From Phoronis australis (lineage: Eukaryota; Phoronida; Phoronidae), in assembly GCA_002633005.1 (NCBI GenBank), contig NMRA01000333.1:158321-222320 (forward strand): a DNA stretch of 64,000 bases. The letters are read 5' to 3'. The notes below the pieces were generated by a model. The model was not told the origin of the DNA. It made no database searches and saw nothing but the letters and a program-made list of their open reading frames with translations. Position numbers and translations under genes: made by a program. The stretch's first letter is position 1. Each line of letters starts with the position of its first letter. Below are positions 23,778 to 38,700 of the stretch, piece by piece.

Positions 23778-26700
23778 TTAACTATAGTCTACACTTGTTT
23801 GTACCTTTGGAAGCCTTCTTTGTATGTCAATTTCATTCTCAAAGTGGTTTGAATGTGTACTAGGTATGGTGCTTCTAATGTAATTCTGTCTCGGTGAAGT
23901 TTCAACTTTTCCATTCTCAGACACCTTTTGGTATGATGGCTAGACAAATAAAACGCAGGGTTTGAAATCAGACTTAAGTACAGGTAAAATACTTAAGGTG
24001 TTATGTCTATCAGAAATGTTGCCTGGAATATTGAAGATAAGTCAACTTGGTTGTATTTTAAGAAACGAATCAACACATATTTTTTGTGTATCATTATAAC
24101 AATGAGGATGTCACTGTCATTTGAAGACAAAGTTTGCATGCAGTTATAAGAGGATAACTAGCAAACACGATGAAATAATCCATTCCAAGTTCTTTGCTAG
24201 AACATTCTCTAGAATGATGAAGTCCATGATAGCACTTTTTAATGTGTGATATCAAAATTGAAATTAAAAATTTATAGCACTTCAACGAAATGATAATAAA
24301 ACGCAACACATCACACTTGTACTAAAGACTTGTACTTACTTCCGTTTTGCTATAATGGTGCAGAGCCTCATCAAGGTTCATCTTTTTATTGACTCCTCTG
24401 GGTGCCCCTGCCCCGGGGCGACCCCAGAAACTGTCATTGGCTTTATAATGCTGTAACAAAGTAGATCAAGTTAGTCGTAGTGAAACTTTTCTTCACATGA
24501 ACATGATATTAAATAACATAAAGTGACATGTATTGAATATATTGAATATGTAGCAATAAAAAGAAATGGCGAGAGAATTGCCGGGATTTTCCCCATAGAT
24601 AAGCTCAGGGGCTTGTATTTGGAAAATGAAAATTTTCAGGCATTTTTAGTCAACACCAAATAAATGCCCACTCAAAAGGTAGGCGTTCATTTGGAAAGGG
24701 GGGAGTGTAAACGGAAAGTCATAGCCTCCGCTGACTGAAAAAATCAGCCATTTAAATCAGCCATTTTTTCACAAATTCTTGCTTTTTAATGTTAAGTTAA
24801 AAAATAAACAGTTCACCAACTCTTTGTTCATCTTTATAAAGGATAAATGCTCCACAAAACTGATCCCGTAGCTAAAAGTTGATGCTGGGTGGGCTTTTAA
24901 TAGAAAATTTTCCAAATACATGCCCCACTATCCGGACACTTGGAAACCAGACGTTGTAACATCAAATAAATGCCCATAAGCGTTTATTCAGCATAATTCT
25001 CTGAAGAAATACCCATGGGGTAGGCTTATCTACGGAAATCCCGGTAATGACCATTACAGAACACACACAGTCATGTATTTTCATAAATAATTAAATTAAA
25101 ACAGACTTTTGAACAAGGATTTAATTTTTTTATAAAGCCATCACTAACATTAATTTATTCAAACAACTCAATCCCGATAATTATCCTGATGAATGAGGAA
25201 ATTTACAAAGTAAACTTCAATTTCAGACAAAAATAATTGCCAAAATTGTCATTTATCTATTTTTCATTCACTACTGTGTAATGCTAAATAGTGTGTACCT
25301 GTTCCGCCATCTGTAACTCCTTCAGTTTATCTAACTGTCGGTCAACGTGTCTTCGCTGGGCCTCTCGCTCTAGGTCATTGTGGTAATCCCGCGAGTGCTC
25401 TGTCTTCTGAGGTCTTGTGTCCGTTTTCTAAATAAAAATATGACAGATCAATGCACATGTTGAATATTTTATTTCCAAACACCGCCCAAATTTTTGCATT
25501 TCATAGTAACGCTTTCATATCATTCTACAACAAACATGACAGCAGTTTTATAAAAACTGCTGCACATTACCAATCACGTGAATTTGAAAAATGTAAAACA
25601 CCCCCTTAATAACCAAAATATACACACTAGAATTATTTTTATCATATAGCCCTATATGCCTAATTGCGGGACCACGCCTTATTGCGGGACATTTGAGTAG
25701 AACTTGCATTGATTACGGTGCTCCGCATCTATTAATATCTTCAATGTTAAAAAACACTCCTAGTTTGTACATGGATTATAGTGCAAATTCTTTCTGACAT
25801 GCTGCTGAAGAACCTGTATTGCTAGGTTGTTGATCTTGGCAGAAAAATAAGTTTACGGATTAGATGTGAATGCCAATGCCATGGTAGTAGACATTCAGGT
25901 GGGACAACCACGACTCAATTGCAGTAAAAACGTTGTTAGGAGTAATACGTATATTTTTAGATGAGGAGATGAACAAACTGTTATCTTATATGTAAGTCAT
26001 TCTTGAAAATAAACCTTGTAATTATTTTTTAAACTGTATTTTTAGAATTTAATTATTCCTGTACTCTACCAGAGTGTCACTAACGCCCCACGCTGTGAAA
26101 TAAAATGCATTCAGTCTATATTTTAAAATCATTCAAGGTGCGCCTACATGTATAACCGAAGTACTGCCTGCCTCCAATTGCGTAACTTATCATTATTACT
26201 ATTATTATTATTAATATCAAAGCCTGCAGCGTAAAATGCCAATTATGGTATTCTGAGAATCATAGTTAGGTACCTCTTTAGTGACGTCACTAGAGGGGAG
26301 ATGCTGGTTCAGTAACTGTCCTGTGTACTGGTCTCTACGAGGCCTTCCTACTTGGTAGTCTTTAATCACAGATGCGAGCTCCCCTATTGGTTGTTTTTGG
26401 TACCGTTGATCTTCCTCGCGTATCTGTTTCTGCTCCGCCATCTCGTGTTCTGTTTTGAAATCAAGAAGATCACAAATAGTTTAATTCACAGCATGTTATG
26501 GTCGATTTTGTGTCCAATACTAGCCTTCAATGTGTTTAATTCACAGCCTGTTATGAACTATAATTGTAGAATCATACTAGTCTTCAACTTTCGTCTACGA
26601 GCCAAAAACGCTACGTAAGAGCCCAGCGGTGGCTTTTGGTTGCAATTGTGAAAAATTTGAAGCCTATTGCACAAAAATGCCTTGAAGCAACTTACGCAGT

Positions 26701-29700
26701 TCATTCAGATACTGTTGTGCTGCTAATTTCTTCTTTTGTGAATCCCCTGACAGCGCCTCATGACGTAGTTTGCCAAACACAGTTGTCTGTACATTTCCAT
26801 TCTGATCCTTCTTAGGGGCACCAGAACCAGCTTTGCCCCATGGGTCGTACACTTCGCCTCTTTTTGATGGTGATAACTCTGTTATTTTTGCATCTATAAT
26901 CAAGCATAATTATTGTATTATCACTTGAAGTTTAACTTGACTAACATTACATTTAGGTCATAGTCTATGTTTAGATAATCACATGCAACCCTAGATTTTC
27001 AAAATTTTCACTTTTGACTGTACATGTTTCTCAATTACACACCCTGGGATTTGACTCAAATTGACTCAACAAATGCAACAGTAAGGCGCGATTATTAAAT
27101 TAAAAATCCTCAAAAGCATATTTTTCTGACACATCTAAATCACATGTTTATCATTAGTATTCTGTGAAAACAGTGTTCTACAAAATTAACACAGAGTGGT
27201 GCCAAGTGCCATATCTCTCAGAATTCAACAAAGTAAAAGAATGTGCAGAAAGTCGACATCTTTACTTCTATAAGGCATCTTCCACTTGCTTTTCTAGGTC
27301 ACTAAAGATAAAAGCTTCTAGTTCAAAGCAGAAATAATTTTTTGTGCACCAGATAGTACATGACACACGCAAGCGTTTTCACTCCTCACACTAGTAACCA
27401 CTCGATGTACCTTCGGCTGCGAGAAATAATCGATTCCAATGTCAGGTTTAATTATGTAGCAATTTTTTTACAAAAACTTTTAAAATCATTGATTGAAAAT
27501 AAGTTACAACACATACATTTATTTACAAAACAGAAATTAATGATATTTCATAAAATAAAAAGAAAATACCTAAAATACAATCCAACCACATTACAGTTGT
27601 ATGAGTCTCTGGAAAAATGTCGATCTTTAATAAATAGTTTTGAAACTGATTAAATACACAGACATGTCGCAAAGGTTTTGTAGTTTTCTCCCTTGTAATG
27701 TTCGATTGTGTATCCATTCAAGGTCAACTGTACTATTGACAAGTTGGTTACGGAAAACTTCCTTTCAACAGAATAATTACAAAAAGATCCAGTAGGGTTT
27801 GTTGTAAAAGGATTTGACAGTATATTATCTAATTAATAAAGATTGGAAAAACTGATAACAAAATCAATAAAGTGACTAAATTGTAAAAAATAACAAAAAC
27901 TGGCAAAATTGTTAAATACTAAGGTTGAATGAACGAAACATTTGATGCTTTTATTATAAGAATCTTTAATTCTAATATGAATTCTAAAGAATTTGGAAAA
28001 AATTGAGTACTATTGATTAGGCAAAAGCAAAACAACATTCAATTAGAAACACTGAGTAGAAAAATTAATGTTAGTGCCAAGAAAATTTACTTATATGTTA
28101 GGCAACACTGGTGCTGCAGAAAAAGACTATGGACGACAAGAAATACAGAAATTTGATGGAAAATCTTACAGCATATCTGCAAAATGATATGTTTTTGTGA
28201 TAATTTCAAAGCACAAGTTGGGAAAGCAAGTTTTTGAAAAAAAAATAGATACCCACTAATAAGTTTACTTTGAAATGTATTCTGGTTTGAGTTAACGTAA
28301 AATCAAGAACAAGCTGATTTTGTGGCATCAAAGTTAAAGGACATGATTGTGTGTTTATTGGGAAATCACTGTTTGGATAGCTTTGGAACAAAATGAATTA
28401 AATACAATAAAATCTTAACAGGAAAATTTGTGAGTGTCAACCGTGTTAAAGATAATTGCAATGTTTGAAAAAGCGTCAAACCTTCACAATAACAGCTAAG
28501 CTACAAACTGAGAGGTCAGTTAAGAAGTTTGACGGGAAATTTTCTGCTAAGAGTAGGAGCGAATAGAAGTTTCTAAGCGAGAGAAAATTGCGGGTGACTA
28601 CTGCATCAGCTATATAACTTTGCTCACATTTTGTTATAAAATCTGGCCGCGGGTCAAAATAAAAATCTGAAACAAACCATGGCAACAAATACAACCAATG
28701 ACAAAGAAATCAATATTAACAGAAAGTAAATGTAAACACTTCCAAAAATACCATGACAAATTATGTGTAAGTTCAGAAACAACTTAATAGGAATCAGCAA
28801 AATTATTCTGGTCCAGCTGTTTATCACGACAACACTATTTTATAATTTTAAGTTCCTTTAGTAGCGTCACTCACCAACTGACAGATTGCTCAATTGCTTT
28901 CGCAAGCAATTATAAACTAACAATACTTTATACAATTACTGAAATTCAATATGTAACTTGAAAAGCAAAAAATGAGATCTTTTTGTGACTAAAATTCTAT
29001 CAAAATCAATTTTTTATCCTGTTGATACAAGTGTACCACACACTTACCTCCTAAAAGGTCAAAGTTCATGGTATTCTGGAACCGTGCATTAACTTTACCA
29101 CTGTCCGTCTTTTTTGGGGCTCCGGCCCATGCTTTACCCATATCAATAGAAGCATCCCCCTGAAAAGGAAACATGTTAAAATGTTCTTGGAATCTATTAC
29201 ACCAGATATCTAAGATAGCAAGGCTGCGACTAAACAAACTTTACTCAAGATTCGACTCGAACATTTGAAAGTTTGCTGAAAATTTCGTAAGCCACGCAGT
29301 AGCTCACTTTTGTAGAGCTTGGTGATTTTGAGCTCAGTACTCTCATTTGTGAGTAATTTGACAGAAAATACTATATTCTAGACCATGACAATTAGGTCTG
29401 CTTTCTCACAAAGCCTGTTTAGCAACACTGAGATGCAGGTTTAGCCAGATATTTGAGCAACAGCTGATTGCACAGAGCACCAGAATGTCTTTAAACTTTA
29501 CTAAAATTTTCACTTTTTTCGAACATCAAAAATATTTCAGCACAAAAGTAGTAATAAAACAAACTTTAATAGAGTGTAAATTTGACAGCAGCCTCCTTTG
29601 AAAACACTTCTGAGAGAAATCCGTCTTGTTTCAGTGTTGTTATTTTTGTTGGAGGCTTGAGGGAAGCGAGACTCCAAACATATGCCAGTAATTAAAGACA

Positions 29701-32700
29701 CACCATTGCATTTGAATCAGCAGCGGTAACAATGCCATGATCCTTGTCTTTAGTATTTGCATGTCGCTGAACATTTCCAAACTCATCCCTCCTCGCCACT
29801 CCAATTCCTTTACCCCAAGGGTCGTAGGAATCGCGGAGACCCTGGAAAATTTACACAAATCCGTTTCCAACGTGCCCAATTTACAATGCAACTTCATTAA
29901 ACATTACAATAAAACAAAAACGAGAAGACTGATAGCCAAAGTAACAACAACAATAGCAACAACAGCATAATTGTTTTATTCATACCAGTTCACTGTCTTG
30001 CTAATCAAGTCACTTAAATCAACCAATCAACAGAACACACCCACTTAAATGATCTTGCATGTTGCTTTACAAAAGTAGTGTTAAAAAGATTAACTTCAAG
30101 TAGACGTTTTACATGTACTACGTTGTTCGTTTAGTAATTTTCTGCAAAAGTAAATAATTTAGTAATGAGAAATATTTACATTTATCAAGAGAAAGTCACA
30201 GCTGGTGGAAGGGGAAATTTAAGGAAGTTGTTATAAAAGTTAGAAAGTTACATAAGCAGGCCCGCCAAAAGCGTCTTGATCTTGAAGTCTCACACAATGC
30301 TACTAAAATAATATCAAGGATTGAAATTCTTAAGTATTTATAGTAGACCCATAAAATTTTGTATTTTTAGAATCCTTCATGTTCACAAAATCTTATTATG
30401 CGCACAAAAGCAATGTTCAGGTGCTAGTTATCACAGGATTGCACTTTTCAAAAAATTTTTTTTCATGAAGATCAGATTTTCCACAAACATACTTTTTTCA
30501 CACAAAGATTGTAAGATTGTTTCTTTTATTAGCTAAAAACCATGTCTCCAGGGATTTTCTTTGAATGCCTTTGAGCTTGAGAGTTTTCCTGTCAAAAATC
30601 AAGACTTCAGTTTTTCAGATAATGTAAAATATGTGTTCATTTTGAAAGCAGAGCTGACGTGGGCTAAAATATATCTTTAAGGAAATCCCAGACCAACATG
30701 ATTGAGTACCTAATATAATGAGAAACTGAATTTGCAGGTTTCATGTGAAAACATTCATGGCTGTGGCAATTATAGCAACCCCCCGTGAAAAATCAAAAAT
30801 TAAAAAATGCAGTCACACGATCCCAAACATCAGGCATTAGTTCAGTACACATAAGATTCTGTGATCATGAGGGATTTTGAAAAATGTATGGTTTTATTGG
30901 TCAACTATTAATCCTCCAAAAGTCATTTGAAAATTTTGATCCTTGATAAAGCAGGTAGCCCAAAGTTACATAAGCTGGGATTGCAAGCTTCAAACTCAAA
31001 GCTAATACATCTAGATTGCAGCGCTATCTTGCTTTATTAAAAAACTAAGTGTTCCAAAACACAAATCAATAGTTTTTAAGTTTTTGCGGTGATTCAAAAG
31101 TTGCTCAGCAAGAAACTTATGAAATTACTGAAGGTGTGAGTATTTGGAATCAGTAAATTTCCACAGTACAGGTAAAGCCTGGACCTGAATCACCAGTAAA
31201 CTTTACTCAACACTTGACTCAAAAACTCCTCATTCATGTGGGACTCTTAACACAAACTTTGATTGGTCAGTTTTGAAGTAAGTATTGAGTCAAATCTGAT
31301 GGTCTAAGGCCCCAGTATGCAGTGAAGTTTGACAGTCTCAGACTTCAGACTTTTAAAAGAATGGAAAAATAAAGTGAATTGTCTAAATAGAAGGCAGGCT
31401 ATTTCAATTGATTATTATTAATGACTTGATCAACAGGAAATAGTTAATGTTAAGAACTAATACACTAATATAAAGCAGACATAAGCCAGTCAAGATGATC
31501 AACAGATTTCTAGATACAACACTCTTATTCACTCATATTCACGTCATACCAAGTGATTTGCTTTTGCAAGTGGTGCATGCTCTAAACCAAGCTACAGAGA
31601 AAGTAAATACTTGTCATGAGAATGAGCATTTAAAAAATATGCGTAATTTATCAAAAAATATAGTAAAAGAAAACAATGTTCTGTTTTAAAGCTTTCAATA
31701 ACTGAACATTTACAAAAAAAATCTAAAATGAAAAAAATTAAAGACACTCAACTAACTGAAAATATCTAATGATCAAGATTTAAAAAATAAAAGTGCATTT
31801 CTCATCATTTTATAATCCAAAAATAGGAAATGAATGGGCACCATATTGATTGCTCAACAAATCAATGAAATGTGAAATGCGAATGCCAGATCAAACATTG
31901 ACTTTAAAATGTAAACATTGATGAAAAAAGTTACCTCGTCACTGTGCGTCCTTCGACGTTTTTCTGAAAACATGAAGACCACCATTTAGACTAACGGGTG
32001 CAGAAATTTTCAAACATTTCAGTAACCTATAAACATGTACAAGTCTTTCACCAATGCCACTTTAAAACAGTTCAGAAAATAGAGTTTGTCGTTTCTTCAT
32101 TATTTTTCAATACCAATTACTCATTGATTTGTCTATACAGTATGACTAATTGTAAAACTCATGTTGCAACATCACTTTTGCCCAAAGGACTCTGAGTCAT
32201 ACAAATGCTGATGTGATATTTCGCGGACTGTCAATCTAGAACGTCACCGAAGTTAACAGCCCAAGTTTACTTCACAATAAAAAGGTGGACTTAACAGACG
32301 TGGAGTGTCCATATTTTGATGCAATATGAATGATAAAGTTTGGTGCCATTGAACTAATTAGCAGGGGTCTGTCAATAAGGCACGCATAATATTTGCCGTC
32401 CCACCAGTCTACCAGAAAGACACAGCGACTTCATTTCATTTATTATCAGACATCCCATTTCTACTAACTCCGTAGTTTACATCGAAGTTGGTATGGAAAC
32501 GTTTTAAGTCTCATACAATACTCAGTGCTCTGTACTATCAGCAGTTCTGTGCGTAACTATACAATTAAAGCCCCACGCAGCACTTTGAAAATCATTAATT
32601 GATATGTGGTGGAACACTTTGTTTTGGTTCTTATGGAGAGCCAGTGTTCCTAACAGTGGACCGGTTAAAGTTCATTGATTGCTTTGACAGTAAGAATTAC

Positions 32701-35700
32701 CACCGTTAAGTTTGAAGTTTGCGATTTTGGCTTGAGCTAATTAGCACTGTGTGGGTATTAATCAATTAATTAATACACATCTGTATAACATAACTAATGA
32801 AGTCACTCACAACAACTATCTGCCACTTCAAAAATTTTGAAATAATTAAACACGTCAACAAAATAAATGGTCACTTGGAAACTGTTTAAGCAATGGACAA
32901 GACACACATTTGAAATGTGCTTTGTACACGGCATACACCCTATGTTGAGTTTCATTGTAAATATAGTCTAACTTTCACAGTATATACCACCAGAGTCTAG
33001 TTGACAAGTGCAACAACAACGACACACAAGCAATTCATGTTAAAGGTGTGCATATCAAAACCCAGGTGATGTACCTGCTCGTAACTCCATACGGCGGAGT
33101 TCATTTACATCCTCGGATAATGACACCGATTTGTAATGGTTTCCTGAGGATGCATGAAATGATTAGGTCACTATTTCCATGGCATGTCAAAAACATACAG
33201 AGGATGTTGGAGATATGGCATTCAAAATACAAGATGTTGAAAATATGGCATCCAAAATACAACTACAAAGAATAAGTTGCCAAATCCTAATATTACCTGG
33301 GAAAAATCTAACAAAAAGCATGCATGAATGAGAAAATAAGCAGTACAAAAGCAAAATTAAAAAGGTAATCTGCTTTGAAACAGAGTGTCACTTAACTTTT
33401 CACAATTTCAGCTAAATGCAAAATCTTCAGACTGCAGAAAACTTGCAGTTTTCAATCCTAATTCCGCACCAAAGAGTGCTTCAAAAACAATATTCCATCA
33501 AGTGTTTTATGCATGGTAAATATAAAGTTGTTTTTCAAACCTAACTCTCACCAAAAACAAGAAAATAACAGGAATTGTGATATGACTTCACTATATGTTT
33601 ACCTCTGTTTTGGTTAGGTGCTCCTGCTCCGGGTTTTCCAAATGGATCATATTTCAGCATGTCTACTTCCTGTTGCCGTTCCTTGATCCTGGCTTCCTCA
33701 TTCATCAATGCATTGTCCTTGATTTGTTTATCTGAAAACAATTGCAAATAAAATCTAATTTCAATGAATGAATCTGATGTTTTGAAATTCTTTCAGTCAA
33801 AAACTGATTGGCAGGGATGTGGACGTGGGCTGACCATAATTTGAAGTATAATTAATCAGCTAAGCTACCAACAGACATTAAATAATAGGGTACTATAGAC
33901 AGAAAAATATGACACCAGGTGTATGAAACTGCAGTGTAGCATGCATGCACCCGGGGGGGGGAGGCTCAGGGGGCTCAGATGAGCCCCATTTTTTGCAAAG
34001 TGGCCAAAAAGGTCTGCCTCTGAGAAATAAAAGTCCATTAAAAAGGCAAGAACTACCAAAAATCAAGGAATGCACAATTCACAGCTCTGAACGTAACCCC
34101 TGAATCTTAGTAAAAGGTCCACATTCTCAAAAATTCGTGCCCCCCCATTTTTTTAGAGAGGCTATGTCTTGCGCATTTATTCATAAACAAAATACAACAA
34201 GACAGGTTTTCCTTTGAATAGATTGTAATGCTGCAACATAAATAACTGGGTATAATACCTTGTAGTAAGTTTCAATCCTTTGAACATTGAATGCACTTAC
34301 CGTATATAGATTTCAAGTCATTGGCTGTCACTCCATCTGCGTGGTAACGAATTGGATCAATTGGCGGTCTGTTTTTATTGGGGGCGTTCTGACCGAACCT
34401 TATGGCAGCATCTCCCCGCACATTAGATATGAGTTTTCCTGAAGATGTAACCATCGGTGCTCCATGACCAGGTCGGCCAAACTTGTCGTAGAAACCTTCA
34501 CTTCGACTACTTGTCATGTCTCGTGGTGACAATTTTTCCTGACGAGCTAAATCTTCCTCAGTAAACAGTTTTCTTTTATTCATGTCCATACTCGGCTAGA
34601 AAATTTAAACCATTTACATTGTGCATTTAAAAAGAAGCAAAATCACTCTTTACTGTAAGGGCATGTTCAAGTACCACAATAATGCTATATGGTAAAAAGT
34701 CTTTAGTTTGGGACAAAATATGGCAGACAAGTGAAACATTTCTCAACAAAAAGAACTTTTCAAAAAAATCACTTTGCTTTAGCAAGCTTTTTACAGCTAT
34801 GACCACTTCTAGTAAAATTTGGTAAGCATTTGAACATTTGCAGTGATGTAGTAAGCCTCCAAAAAACAGAAAAATTACAATTTCAAAAAATTTTTACAGT
34901 AACTGTGGCAAGAAGAAATCACAAACTTCAATTCGAGTTTGTGGACACAATAAACTTTTGCACTGAACCAATCACGCCAATCCACAGTGCTCCCAAGTGT
35001 AATTAGAAATTCTCCATCAAAGTAAGAACCAATTACTACAGAGTCCCACCCCAACATAATGGTACTGTATGGGGCTTTAACATCCTATGTATAGTGTGTA
35101 TTAGTGAGAAGTGCCATAGAAGAAAGAAGTGGGCGTGGTCAGCATGATAATTATTATAATTTATTCAATTGATATTACTGGGTACTTACCAAAGGAGCTC
35201 CACCGCCCCCTTTTCCCCAGGGGTTGTAATTTTCTAGCATGGCTAAATCCTGAAAACCAAAGAACCACATTATATACGGTATTTACTGAACAAAGCTTTT
35301 CTTCACTTGAACTTCTTGAGCTAATCCATAGTTTGATTGCAGACAAGCAGAAAAACTTTGAACTCTACACCTGTGGCATTCTTGGCATTACAACTTAAGT
35401 GTAAATTTCTACAGTATCTCACTAACAATTAAGAGTTGTTGTAACTTATTTTTTCCTGAAAAAAGCCGACTGCTGCATACAATATCTGCTATATTTACAC
35501 CAGGCCCATGCATTGAGAAAGTTCTTTTTGGTAACTTATGAATGGCATAGTCCTGTTAGAGATGGACAGGATGTAAGGGTTAATGCATGGTCTGATCTCT
35601 AGATGGAGCACTTACAGCCTTCTTTTCCATCTGTGTCTCCTTCATTTTCTTCATCTTCTCAAGTTTGTATTTACTAATGTCTTCTTCAGCCTCTTTACAC

Positions 35701-38700
35701 ATTTGTTGGTACTTTCTCAACTCAGCTGACCTGAAAGTCACATGACATAGACAGCCTATCAAATTTGTGTTCTGAAACTCCTGCACATTAAAATGACAGA
35801 GCGCTCTACAGTTTTAGATATCAGTGTCATCGTAATTGTTTACATTGATTTTCACTAGTCTCCCACAAACAGAGACATTGCAAGGCTGATGAATTTTCCA
35901 CTTTTCTCTTTTTAAAAGATGCACAATCGATACATAGCATGCTGGACTTCATTCAAAATTTGAGAATATTTTTAAGTCAATATATTTTTTAACAGTCACA
36001 AATTCAAAATTCAACTTTAATACCCCTTAATCATTGGTTTTCTGGGTACAAACACCTTTTGAACTTTGCTATTTTCAGCACTATAAAATTTCTTAATTAC
36101 TTGAAGGATTAGGAAATTGAGACTGTCACTTAAACTGTTCTCACGGTGTCAGTTGCATCCAAATATAACCTTGAGTACAATACCTCAGCCATAGGCAGTG
36201 GCTATAGACATATACTTACGTTTTAGAGTTCAATGGGTTTGAGATTTTTCTTGGTTCTTGGTTACTCACAGGTACACCATCGCTGTATTGCACACCGTAA
36301 TGGTTTTCGTATATTTTGGGTTTTTCTAAAATAACAGGTACGTGTGGAAATGAAAACAAAACACAGACTGAAAATTTTTTGCAAAAGATAAATGTAATTT
36401 TCTTTCACATAATTTCTTTCTTCAACATTGGAAAACTGTAAGCACAACCCTGGATTGTCATTTGTAGTAAAATTTGATATTCCATAATCCTATAAAAATG
36501 TTACAGTACAATTTCTTCAGTCTAAAACAAAATATGACAGAAACGTAGAATATTATTTAGTCAGTTTTACACAACATAAATAAATGACAGAAAACAGGTT
36601 AATTTTGTTATGTTTTACGAACATTTGAGCATTTTTAGCAGAGCAAGAAGCCTTTGGAAAATGGAAAATAAGAGTTTTGGTAATTATGTTTTTGTAAAAT
36701 AGAAAAAATTACCATAGACTGTGATTTTTGTAGTCACAAAAAGGCAATCTCCTCAGGAATGCATTTTCCTGTAACATCAGGTATACTTTCACAGCTTATG
36801 TTTCCTTTATCCTCAGTGCTTCAAAATTACAGTAAGGGATGTAACTTTTGCTCAAAATTAAGGAAAATTACTATCATTTCTAATTTAATTTACCCCTTGA
36901 AAAATGCTGCGTTTTTCCAAAGTTGGTTTGTTGTTCCAAGAATTCCTCTCTCCTGTGATCTCGCACCGGTTGTCGTGGGCTCATAAATTGGCCATGAGGG
37001 TAACCTTTGAACCCAAAAGACTTCTGGGCAAATTGATTGGCTGAAGGTTCGTATGAGCTGGCGTCTCTTGGAGTAACTACACATAATGATATAATATTGA
37101 GACATATCAAACAAACTGTTTCACCCTAATAGCTGTTTACTAAATATGGTTTTATTTTGCTCATAACTTCCACCATCACAATTATAAGACATGAGCGTTT
37201 GAAACACACAAAAACATAAAATTGCACCAGTTATTTAAAGACGGTTATTTAAAGTTGGTTTAAAGACGATTTAAAAATACATTTAAAAGCCAGAGCTATA
37301 GATAAAAGCCAGAGGCAAAGAGGCTGAAACTTTACAATGCAATATCTTTTACCTGAGAATGCATTGTAATAGCAAACATTTAGCTTGAGTGTGATAGAAG
37401 CATTCAGAGAGAAGAGAGCTTTCAGTTTTAATTGAGACTAAAGCATTATAGACATCAAATGAAACATGGCAGATAAGATGGCGGACAACAAAAGAAAGCT
37501 TTTCACTAGTTTTAAAGAATGACCACATACTTCCTACTAGATGAGTCAATACACCATACCATAGTCAAAACAGATTTCAACACAAAAGATTGGTGTAGTA
37601 GCCTTACAGACATGACTGATTTAACAATAGTTCCAAGTCTCCTACAGAAGGCTGTGATAAAAAGTTCAACTATAATTGAAGGGTAAAGGGTTTTGTGAGC
37701 TGTGAAACAGAACTTTTGTCGTGCATGACAAACGTGGAAATGGTGTTTCTCAAATTTGTGAACCATGATTTGAAGCTCACTGCAAACATTTCCTAGCCTG
37801 TTGTTAGCTGATGTGAATTGTGAAACATATCATTTCTAATTAAATCAGTTTTTGGCCACAATAAGATCAAGAACCCGACGATCGCCGCACAAATAAAAAA
37901 GTTCATGTTCAATTCAACGTTTCGTCTTTTCATTAGACATCATCATACTGTATGTTGGCACTTGTTGTCCTAAATTGTTGTAAATATGATCCTGATGATG
38001 GCACTTGTTGTCCTAAATTGTTGTAAATATGATCCTGATGATGTCTAATGAAATGACGAAACGTTGAATTGAACATGAACTTTTTTATTTGTGTGGCGAT
38101 CGTCCAGTTTTTGATATCATTTCTGCCTTGCACAAATTGTGGCCCATCCCCCTTCATGCAGTAAAAATTCAAGAATCTGGCTGATTGCAACTCAGCCGCT
38201 TATCAGATAAGACGAATGTATATCCCCATTATTAAAGCTGCACGCCACCTTGTTTAGCTATCTAAAAAACAAAAATCAAATTAGCGCTTATACTCTAATA
38301 AAATCATGCAGTCTCATAATCTTCCTCACAATAGTTCTGCGATAGAATTCTATTTCCATCACCAAATCAAGTGACAACTCACAGGCAGTGAGTACATGTG
38401 CCATTGCTTAATTTGCAATAATAGGGTTGGCCAACCCCAGCAAACTCTGAAGCATGTTAATTTTTCCAAGTAGTTTCCCCATTAGCCTCAACAATTGTCA
38501 AGGCAACTAAAGGTCTCGCCCATGGGGGTTAACAAATATGTACTGTCTTGCCTGGTTGACATTATACAAACTAAGCTTTTAATTCACTTACTTAAAATTT
38601 TTGAGAGGTAAATTGAGTCATTAAATATTTGATTAGCAGGAAAAACAGCACACATATGTTGGATACTCAATGATCCTTTGCTAATTAGTTTAGGATTTTA

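Noticed and set aside
33865-34075. G-run and overlapping minus-strand frames near 33.95 kb
   Set aside because: Low-complexity GGGG/CCCC sequence in an intron with no splice-compatible phase for the surrounding gene.
34272-34589. Reading MDMNKRKLFTEED as the start of a separate small gene
   Set aside because: The Met is internal: a splice acceptor lies at 34596 and the exon continues in phase from exon 35190-35249 upstream.
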